A model generated the notes under the pieces. That model did no database searches. It saw nothing but the letters and a program-made list of their open reading frames with translations, and was not told where the DNA came from. Shown in pieces: positions 35,679 through 42,283 of a stretch of DNA of 64,000 nucleotides; position 1 is the stretch's first letter, and every line of letters begins with the position of its first letter. The stretch is taken from positions 301,001-365,000 of the forward strand of contig JAVJVN010000014.1 in NCBI GenBank assembly GCA_040221055.1, given 5' to 3'. A program made the position numbers and the translations under genes. Source of the stretch: Rhodothermales bacterium. GTDB taxonomy: Bacteria; Bacteroidota; Rhodothermia; Rhodothermales; UBA10348.

Positions 35679-36929
35679 ATGGTCGATCGCCGACATTTTT
35701 TGAAGCGCTCTTTGGGAGCAACGCTGCTCGCAGCGATGCCCGGGCCCCTGAAGTCATTTGCGCGACCACTGCCATCCGGAGCCGACGAGGATGCATTCTG
35801 GGCGTCTGTGCAGCGCGCATTCACGGTTGAGCGAAGCATTATCCATTTGAACAACGGCGGTGTGTGCCCGTCTCCCCGTGTGGTGCAGGAGGCCGAGTTC
35901 GCCATCATGGCAGAGGCCCAGCGTGGTCCATTCTACGCCTTCGAAGGCCAGGTGGCGCCCCAGATTGAAGCCGTCCGTGATCAACTTGCACGTCACCTGG
36001 GATGCACCGGCGATGAAGTGGCTTTCATGCGTAATACGTCGGAAGCCATGGAGACCGTGCAATTCGGACTGTCCCTGGATCGGGGTGACGAAATCGTCAC
36101 CACGATGCATGATTATCCGCGCATGTTGCGCACATGGGAGCAGCGCTCCCGGCGCGATGGCGTGGTGGTCCGGAAAGTCCCGGTACCTGTTCCGCTGGCC
36201 AATCCCGAAGATCTGGTCGGGGCGATCGTGGGGGCGATAACCCCCCGTACCAGGCTCGTCATGTGTTGTCACATGGTGGATTTGACCGGTCAGGTCTTAC
36301 CGGTGCGCGCCATCGCCGATGAGGCGCACGCCCGTGGCGTGCCCGTTCTCGTCGATGGCGCGCAGACGTTCGGGCACCTGCCTTTCACCATGGATGACCT
36401 GGACTGCGACTACTTCGCGACGAGCCTGCACAAGTGGATGATGGGCCCCCAGGGTACCGGAGCACTGTACGTCCGGAAAGACCGGATTGCAGACATTTGG
36501 TCCCTCATGTCGTCGGATGCCTCTTCATCGTCCGATATCCGGAAATTCGAGGACATCGGCACGTCGCCGCCGGCCAGGATCCTTGCCCTGGCCGATGCCA
36601 TGGCCTTCCACGCAGCCATCGGGTCGGAGCGCAAGCGCGACCGGCTCGTAACCCTGCGGAATTACTGGCTGGGCGACGTCCTGCGCTATGACCGCGTCCG
36701 TTTGCTTACAAATACCAATGCAGCCGGCGCCCTCGCCACCATTTCCATCGACGGAATCGATCCACTCGCTCTCCGCAATCATCTGTGGGACCGGCATCGC
36801 ATCCGCGTTCGGCCCATCAGGCAAGAGAATGTGAGCGGGATTCGTGTCTCCGCTGGCATCTACAACACCTTCGACGAACTCGACCACCTGTCGTCCATCC
36901 TTGAACCCATAATCCGATACGGTATATGA
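35679..36929 (+). CDS. Tat-exported aminotransferase class V-fold PLP enzyme
   Basis: 416 aa. The N-terminus VDRRHFLKRSLGATLLAA has a twin-arginine (RRxFLK) Tat motif, so the enzyme is folded with its cofactor before export to the periplasm. The PLP-enzyme fold is of the CsdA/isopenicillin-N-epimerase type: IHLNNGGVCPSPRVV, MRNTSEAME, HMVDLTGQVLPV, VLVDGAQTFGHLPF (Asp to the pyridine nitrogen) and the Schiff-base Lys in SLHKWMMGPQGTGAL. Exported relatives occur in Bacteroidota, but their reaction is not established. Its TGA overlaps the ATG of the phosphatase-like gene (ATGA), so the two are coupled. Confidence 0.85.
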   Translation: MVDRRHFLKRSLGATLLAAMPGPLKSFARPLPSGADEDAFWASVQRAFTVERSIIHLNNGGVCPSPRVVQEAEFAIMAEAQRGPFYAFEGQVAPQIEAVRDQLARHLGCTGDEVAFMRNTSEAMETVQFGLSLDRGDEIVTTMHDYPRMLRTWEQRSRRDGVVVRKVPVPVPLANPEDLVGAIVGAITPRTRLVMCCHMVDLTGQVLPVRAIADEAHARGVPVLVDGAQTFGHLPFTMDDLDCDYFATSLHKWMMGPQGTGALYVRKDRIADIWSLMSSDASSSSDIRKFEDIGTSPPARILALADAMAFHAAIGSERKRDRLVTLRNYWLGDVLRYDRVRLLTNTNAAGALATISIDGIDPLALRNHLWDRHRIRVRPIRQENVSGIRVSAGIYNTFDELDHLSSILEPIIRYGI

Positions 36930-37480
36930 AACCTGCCTCGCTGCTTACCATGCTCCTCTGCCTTTTGACGCCCGGGATCGTCATGGCCCAATCCGACGAC
37001 GCCGTGCGAATGGCGGAGGCCGATCTCGCTACCGTCTTCAACTACATTGAATACGACGACATGCTGTCGTCCGCCGGACAGATACCCTATGACCAAGTCG
37101 CGTCCTTGCGGCAGGCCGGGTTTGAGGTCGTCGTCAACCTGGCTCCCGTGAGCGAATCGGCGAATGCTCTGGAAGGGTTCCTGGTCGTGCAGGAAGGGCT
37201 GACCTTTCTAAACATTCCGGTCTCTTTCCGGGAGCCATCCCTTCAGGATTTGACGGTCTTTTTTGACATGATGAAGGCCAATGAAGGCCGGCGAACGTTC
37301 GTTCACTGTGCGGCGAACATGCGCGCGACGGTGTTTACGTATCTGTACCGGACGTTAATACAAGGAGTCGATGAAGCGTCCGCCCGCGCAGACATGGAAA
37401 AGATCTGGGATCCGAATGGGTCGCCGGCGTGGGCTGCGCTCATTGAAAAAGCAAAGGTTGAATTCGGAGAGGGGAGGTAA
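36926..37480 (+). CDS. Exported protein tyrosine phosphatase-like protein (DUF442/COG3453 type)
   Basis: 184 aa. Signal peptide to about residue 22 (LTMLLCLLTPGIVMAQ). The mature part opens with FNYIEYDDMLSSAGQIPYDQ, the DUF442-type N-terminus with the QP/QIP motif, and has the active-site loop FVHCAANMRATVF with nucleophile Cys128 and Arg133. The loop is CX4R with Asn in place of the common Gly, seen in a subgroup of these proteins. It probably acts in the periplasm on phosphorylated or thiol substrates, unproven. Coupled by ATGA to the upstream Tat-exported PLP enzyme; the next gene follows four bases later. Confidence 0.83.
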   Translation: MKPASLLTMLLCLLTPGIVMAQSDDAVRMAEADLATVFNYIEYDDMLSSAGQIPYDQVASLRQAGFEVVVNLAPVSESANALEGFLVVQEGLTFLNIPVSFREPSLQDLTVFFDMMKANEGRRTFVHCAANMRATVFTYLYRTLIQGVDEASARADMEKIWDPNGSPAWAALIEKAKVEFGEGR

Positions 37481-37484
37481 CGAG

Positions 37485-38156
37485 ATGACATTCATTCGAA
37501 TGGCCGTACGGTGCATGGCCGCGCTCATTGTCATCGCTTTCCTGGCCGAGCCTGGTACCGTGCGGGCTCAGACCGAGCTCTCTTCGCTCGAAGACCGGGA
37601 TGGCGTCCTGTACGCCGCTGGCTCTTCCACTCCCTTCACAGGTGATGTGGTGCAGGGTCCACTCACCGGTCAACTGGTCAATGGCCGACGTGACGGGGAG
37701 TGGGTGCACCGACACGATGCGGGTTGGGTAGACTATCGGGTCTTTTTCGACGCCGGCGAGCGCGTGGCGCAGAAGGTGTTTTTTGAAGACGGGTCCATGC
37801 AGGGAGAGACCTATTACCGGAATGGACGATTCCACGGTCCGTTCAAACGATGGGACCGTCACGGTACGCTGAGGACCCACTTTGCGTATGAGGACGGCCA
37901 GATGCATGGCGTGCAGCGGATCTATGCGACCGACGGAGAAATCCTGCTATCCTCGGAGTATGCCCGAGGTACCGAGCACGGGGCCACCACGTGGTGGTTC
38001 GGGACCGACCGCAAGCGCTGGGAAACCCATTTCAATGCCGGTGCCCGGACGGGTACGTGGACACAGTATGCTACCGACGGGTCTGTCTTGGTGCGCAGCG
38101 AATGGAACGAAGGTCGGTTGGTCTCACGATCCGGAAATCCGCACGGCATGCATTAG
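37485..38156 (+). CDS. Exported MORN-like / YwqK-type repeat protein
   Basis: 223 aa. Signal peptide to about residue 28 (ALIVIAFLAEPGTVRAQ). The rest is a string of short beta repeats with the pattern GxxxGxWxxxxxxG: GRRDGEWVHRHDAGW, DGSMQGETYYRNGRFHGPFKR, EDGQMHGVQRIYATDGE and RTGTWTQYATDGSVL. This resembles MORN/YwqK (MORN_2) repeats, which form beta scaffolds and may bind membrane or carbohydrate. No catalytic residues stand out. The start at 37485 has a strong purine-rich ribosome site (GGAGAGGGGAGG) and follows the phosphatase stop by four bases. Confidence 0.8.
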   Translation: MTFIRMAVRCMAALIVIAFLAEPGTVRAQTELSSLEDRDGVLYAAGSSTPFTGDVVQGPLTGQLVNGRRDGEWVHRHDAGWVDYRVFFDAGERVAQKVFFEDGSMQGETYYRNGRFHGPFKRWDRHGTLRTHFAYEDGQMHGVQRIYATDGEILLSSEYARGTEHGATTWWFGTDRKRWETHFNAGARTGTWTQYATDGSVLVRSEWNEGRLVSRSGNPHGMH

Positions 38157-38184
38157 CCTCAAAGGCAACCCTCAAAACAAGGTG

Positions 38185-38388
38185 TCAGACGGGGACCACA
38201 TTATTGGCGCAAGGTCCTTTTTGGCCCTGGCCTACTTCAAACTCAACCTCTTGTCCTTCATCAAGCGTGGCGAAGCCGCCCGTCTTGATCTCGGAGTGGT
38301 GGACGAAAAGGTCCTTGCCGCCGTCGTCGGGCGTAATGAAACCAAATCCCTTGTCCGGGTTGAACCACTTCACTTTTCCGCTGCTCAT
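38185..38388 (-). CDS. Cold shock domain protein (CspA family)
   Basis: 67 aa, full-length single cold-shock domain. RNA-binding motifs RNP1 (KGFGFI) and RNP2 (LFVHHS) are intact, and [10 protein letters not shown] is the usual N-terminus. These proteins bind single-stranded RNA/DNA and melt structured mRNA. A purine-rich site (GAAGGAAC) precedes the ATG, and a TATACT -10-like element lies about 40 bases upstream on the minus strand (38423-38428). The 136 bases to dnaE2 serve as a divergent control region. It converges with the MORN-like gene 28 bases away. Confidence 0.93.
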   Translation of the reverse strand: MSSGKVKWFNPDKGFGFITPDDGGKDLFVHHSEIKTGGFATLDEGQEVEFEVGQGQKGPCANNVVPV

Positions 38389-38481
38389 GCTGTTCCTTCA
38401 AATAATCTTGGAATGAACAGATAGTATAGTCCTCAGCAGCGGTAGGAAATGCGAAGAGGCGTCGTATATCGCCATTCTCCT

Positions 38482-38525
38482 TGCACATATTGACTCGGCG
38501 GGCAGGTGCACATAAGTTGCACATA
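38482..38525 (+). promoter_or_regulatory. dnaE2 promoter with three TGCACATA direct repeats
   Basis: TGCACATA occurs at 38482-38489, 38507-38514 and 38518-38525; the last two are 11 bases apart, one helical turn, and the last overlaps the ATG. A -35-like TTGACT (38490-38495) and -10-like TAAGTT (38513-38518) have a 17-base spacer. Transcription from this site would begin at or very near the start codon, giving a leaderless or almost leaderless mRNA. The repeats are good candidates for a damage-responsive repressor site. Confidence 0.55.
38485..38511. repeat. Copy 2 of the 27-bp element
   Basis: Matches 33622-33648 with two mismatches. Here it forms the -35 region of the candidate dnaE2 promoter. 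On the minus strand both copies read ARRVNM in one frame, but neither continues as a related protein. Confidence 0.6.
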
Positions 38526-41500
38526 TGCCCGCATCATCCCGAAATCCTCTCCCGTTCGCGCACCTCCACGCGCGCAGCTGGTTCTCCTTCCTGGCGGGCG
38601 CATCGCCGCCGGAAGCCCTTGTGGCAGAAGCCCATCGGCAGGGTGTCCGCGCGCTGGCGCTGACCGATCGGAACGGCGTGTATGGGGCGGTACGCTTCCA
38701 GAAAGCGTGCAAAATGGTGGGAATCAAGCCGCTTTTCGGCGCCGAGGTGACGGTCGAGGAGCAGCCGCTGGTCCTGATTGCCGAAAACCAGGAGGGCTTT
38801 TCGAACCTGAACCGCATGCTCACGGCCGCCCACCAACGCAGCCGCGAGGCGCCGAGCGTGACCCTGATGGAGTTGATGCAGCATGCCGAGGGCCTGTTCT
38901 GCCTGACAGGCGCCTACGGCAGCCATCTCTACGGCCTGATTGACGGGTTGAAGCGGGAGGATGCGTTCCGCTGGGTCCAACACCTGCACAGCCTGTTCGG
39001 GGATCGGCTGTCCATTGAAATAGCCACGCATGTGCATCCGGGCGACCGTCGGCGCATGGCCGTACTCGAGCGGCTCTCGCGGGAAACCGGTGTGTCCCTG
39101 GCAGCTACGGCGGCGGCGCTGCACGCCCGTCCCGAGGAGTACCGGCGGTATGACCTCATGACGTGCATCCGCCACAACATCACCATTTTCGACGACCACC
39201 CGGAGCGCCCCCGGAACGCGGAGGCGTTCCTGCGCGCACCGGGTGCGCTGCAGAAGCTCATTCCATATCCACAGGCCTTCCTGCGGACGCAGGAAATTGC
39301 CGACCGCTGCACGCTGGACCTCATTCCGGGCTACATCACGCCACCGGCCGCGGCCGTTCCGCCGCCGCACACGGCCCGCGCCTGGTTGCATTCGCTCTGC
39401 CGGGAGGCGTTCGCCCGGAGGTATCCAGAAAGCCCCAGGAATGCCGAAAACGTACGGAAAAAGGCCGCCGTACAGCTCCGGAAGGAGCTCGACGTCATCG
39501 GGCGGCTGGAATTGGACGAGTTCTTCCTGGTGGTCCACGAAATCGTGGACAAGGCGCGGGAGCTCGGCATCCGGTGTGCGGGGCGGGGCTCGGCGGCGAA
39601 TTCCATTGTGGCGTATCTGCTGGGCATAACCGGTGTGGATCCGGTGCGCAACAAACTGCTGTTCGAACGTTTCCTGCACGCTGGCCGGAAGGGCACGCCC
39701 GACATCGATGTGGATTTCGATTCCGACCGCCGCGACGAAATCATTGCCTGGATGGAGGAGCGGTTCGGCATGGAGCAGACGGCCATGACCGCCACGCTCA
39801 TTACCTACCGGGTGCGCTCGGCGGTGAGGGATGTCGCCAAGGCGTTCGGGTGGCCCATGGATACGGTGAACCGGCTCTCGAAGGCCGTGCCGCCCTACGG
39901 CAGCCGGATTCCGGACGACCACCGGGTGCGGCTTGAACGGATTGTGGGGGCCAGTCCGCTCCTGGACAAGCTCCTGGAAATGGCGCAGGACCTGATGGGA
40001 GCCCCCCGGCACCTGGGGCTGCACTCGGGCGGCATGATCCTTTCGCGCACGCCGCTGTCCGAATTCACGCCGGTGCAGGTATCGGCCAACGGGGTGAAGG
40101 TGGTGCAGTTCGACAAGGACGACGTGGAGGCGCTGGGGCTGGTCAAGTTCGATGTGCTCGGCCTGCGCATGCTCGCCACGCTGAGTGAGGCCGATGAGCT
40201 CATCCAGCGGCACACGCCGCCCGGACCCGATATCGACGAATTGCCGCTCGATGACATCCGCACCTTCAACATGATTCGCGCATCGAAAACGCTCGGCGTG
40301 TTCCAGATCGAGTCGCAGGGACAGTTGCACCTGCTGGCACAGCATCAACCCGAGGACTTCCAGGATCTCATCAACGAGATCGCGCTGTTCCGGCCGGGGC
40401 CGCTGCAGAGTGGCATGGTGCATCCATTTGTGCGGCGGCGGCGGGGGTTGGAGCCCGTGACCTATCCGCATCCGCTCATGGAGCCGCTGCTGCGTGACAC
40501 CTACGGCGTCATTGTGTACCAGGAGCAGGTACTGGAGGTGGCGCACAAGTTCGCCCACATGTCCCTCGAAGAGGCCGATGAATTCCGGCGTCTCATGTCC
40601 AAATTCCGGGATCCGGGGGAAATGGAGGGGATGCGCGACAGGTTCGTGGCGGGGGCCATGAAGAACGGCGTGGACCGGGAAACGGCTACGGCGGTGTTCG
40701 AGAACGTGGCCAATTTCGTGGGATACGGTTTCTGCCGCAGCCACGCGGCGGCGTTTGCGAAGACCGTCTACCAGTCGGCGTACCTGAAGCGGCACCACAC
40801 GGCGGCCTACCTGGCGGCGTTCATGCAGCACCGGCCCGGCATGTACAATCTGATGACGCTGGAGGAGGAGGCGCGGCGGTTCGGGGTCCGGACGTTGCTG
40901 CCGGACATCAACCGGTCCATGGCCCGTTACGACCTGGAATGGGTGCCGAAGCCGGACCCCGGGCGCACGCGGCATGATGGCGAGGCGGCCGACCGTGCGG
41001 CGCGTCCGCCGGCGCGGCCGGTGCCCACTGAGCTGGCCATCCGGAAGCCTTTGTCATCCGTCCAGACCGTGACGCAGGAAAGTGCCCGCGACATCGTGTG
41101 GGAGCGGCTGAACGGGCCGTACACCAGCGTGCGGGATCTGTACGAGCGCGTGCCACTCACGCTCGACCAGTTCCGGAACCTGGCCCGATCGGGCGCGCTC
41201 GACGGCCTGGCGGGGGACAGCCGCCGGGCGCTCTGGGAAGTGGGGCTGCTCCACAAGAAGCTGCCTACGCCGGGCCGGCGCCGGGCGAACCTGCTGTTTG
41301 ATTTGCCGCCGTTCACGGAGGACGACGTCCCGGACCTGCCGTCCCTGACGCTCGACGAACGCCTGTCATGGGATTACGAATCGCACCACGCGGCGCGCAT
41401 CCACCCCATGGCGCTGGCCCGGCGCACGCTCAACGAATACGAAATCCGCCCCATTGCCTCGTGCTTCGACCTGGGCCGGGTGGGCAGTACGGAAGGAGCC

Positions 41501-41851
41501 CGCAACGATTCCCGGGACGGCCCGGTGGTAACGGTGGCGGGCATTGCCATGCTCCGCCAGCGACCCAAGACCGCGAACGGGGTCATGTTTCTCACGCTGG
41601 AGGACGAAACCGGCTTCGTGCAGACGGTCATCTATGCCACCGTGCTGGATGCCCTGGAGCATATTTTCAGCCAGTCGGCCATGATCGTGCGGGGGCAGCT
41701 GCAGGTCATGGGCAACTGGCGGGGGCTGGTCGTGCAGCACGCCTGGGCGCTCGACGGCATTCTGGGCGGCTACGAGGGCCACCCATCCATGGGCGGCGGC
41801 CGAGACAAACACGTCAAACGGGTGGGGTCGGCGGGCAGATCGCAACTTTGA
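38525..41851 (+). CDS. dnaE2: Error-prone DNA polymerase III alpha subunit DnaE2
   Basis: 1108 aa C-family polymerase. The N-terminal PHP domain (about 10-210) opens with HLHARSWFSFLAGASPPE and ALTDRNGVYG. The palm carries the catalytic acidic motif PDIDVDFDSDRRDEII (about residue 390) and RCAGRGSAANSIVAYLLGI. The fingers and little-finger region include GFCRSHAAAFAKTVYQSAYLK, then a helix-hairpin-helix, and an OB domain (about 990-1080, VAGIAMLRQRPKTANGVMFL). Length and the lack of a clear dnaE1-type C-terminal tau-binding region fit DnaE2, the translesion polymerase of SOS mutagenesis. The usual partners ImuA and ImuB are not in the window. Confidence 0.92.
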   Translation: MPASSRNPLPFAHLHARSWFSFLAGASPPEALVAEAHRQGVRALALTDRNGVYGAVRFQKACKMVGIKPLFGAEVTVEEQPLVLIAENQEGFSNLNRMLTAAHQRSREAPSVTLMELMQHAEGLFCLTGAYGSHLYGLIDGLKREDAFRWVQHLHSLFGDRLSIEIATHVHPGDRRRMAVLERLSRETGVSLAATAAALHARPEEYRRYDLMTCIRHNITIFDDHPERPRNAEAFLRAPGALQKLIPYPQAFLRTQEIADRCTLDLIPGYITPPAAAVPPPHTARAWLHSLCREAFARRYPESPRNAENVRKKAAVQLRKELDVIGRLELDEFFLVVHEIVDKARELGIRCAGRGSAANSIVAYLLGITGVDPVRNKLLFERFLHAGRKGTPDIDVDFDSDRRDEIIAWMEERFGMEQTAMTATLITYRVRSAVRDVAKAFGWPMDTVNRLSKAVPPYGSRIPDDHRVRLERIVGASPLLDKLLEMAQDLMGAPRHLGLHSGGMILSRTPLSEFTPVQVSANGVKVVQFDKDDVEALGLVKFDVLGLRMLATLSEADELIQRHTPPGPDIDELPLDDIRTFNMIRASKTLGVFQIESQGQLHLLAQHQPEDFQDLINEIALFRPGPLQSGMVHPFVRRRRGLEPVTYPHPLMEPLLRDTYGVIVYQEQVLEVAHKFAHMSLEEADEFRRLMSKFRDPGEMEGMRDRFVAGAMKNGVDRETATAVFENVANFVGYGFCRSHAAAFAKTVYQSAYLKRHHTAAYLAAFMQHRPGMYNLMTLEEEARRFGVRTLLPDINRSMARYDLEWVPKPDPGRTRHDGEAADRAARPPARPVPTELAIRKPLSSVQTVTQESARDIVWERLNGPYTSVRDLYERVPLTLDQFRNLARSGALDGLAGDSRRALWEVGLLHKKLPTPGRRRANLLFDLPPFTEDDVPDLPSLTLDERLSWDYESHHAARIHPMALARRTLNEYEIRPIASCFDLGRVGSTEGARNDSRDGPVVTVAGIAMLRQRPKTANGVMFLTLEDETGFVQTVIYATVLDALEHIFSQSAMIVRGQLQVMGNWRGLVVQHAWALDGILGGYEGHPSMGGGRDKHVKRVGSAGRSQL

Positions 41852-41890
41852 TGCGGAAGTCACGTTTCGGACGGGACTATATTGATGCAT

Positions 41891-41913
41891 GGTATAGCTC
41901 CAAGTCATATACC
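41891..41913. promoter_or_regulatory. Candidate PadR operator
   Basis: GGTATA (41891-41896) and TATACC (41908-41913) form a perfect inverted repeat with an 11-base spacer, starting 45 bases before the padR ATG. PadR regulators commonly bind such dyads in their own promoter, so autoregulation of padR and its permease is likely. Confidence 0.5.
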
Positions 41914-41935
41914 GGTCCCAACCGAACGAAATCGA

Positions 41936-42283
41936 ATGCTCCCCAAAACTCTGACAGCCGCTGCACTGCGACCCATGGTGTTGGCCACGCTTGCGGCAGG
42001 AGAAGCGTACGGTTACCAACTCAGCCAACGAATCGAATGGATTTCCGGAGGGGCCATTGAATGGAATGCCGGGACGCTGTATCCCGTACTCCACCGCCTT
42101 GAAACCGAAAGCCTGATTGAATCCATCTGGCGCCCATCGGACGCAGGTCCGCGGCGCAAGTACTACCGGCTCACCATGAAAGGAAAGAAAGCCGTCGAAA
42201 CCGAGAAGGCACAGTGGATGACGGTTCACGACGTTCTGTTGCGGCTGTGGCAGCCCGACGTTTCATTCGGGACGGGCACATGA
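41936..42283 (+). CDS. PadR family transcriptional regulator
   Basis: 115 aa winged-helix repressor. Family motifs are AALRPMVLATLAAGEAYGYQL, EWNAGTLYPVLHRLE (recognition helix and wing) and RRKYYRLTMKGKKAV. The C-terminal helix for dimerisation is short, as in PadR subgroup 2. The ATG at 41936 is favoured: it begins MLPKTLTAAAL and lies after the operator dyad, whereas 41882 would lie before it. The TGA overlaps the ATG of the permease by four bases (ATGA), the standard PadR/permease arrangement seen with ADOP-type proteins. Confidence 0.9.
   Translation: MLPKTLTAAALRPMVLATLAAGEAYGYQLSQRIEWISGGAIEWNAGTLYPVLHRLETESLIESIWRPSDAGPRRKYYRLTMKGKKAVETEKAQWMTVHDVLLRLWQPDVSFGTGT

Noticed and set aside
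38534-40975. 813-codon open frame antisense to dnaE2
   Set aside because: Arg/His/Pro-rich shadow of the dnaE2 codons with no domain; dnaE2 has all its motifs.
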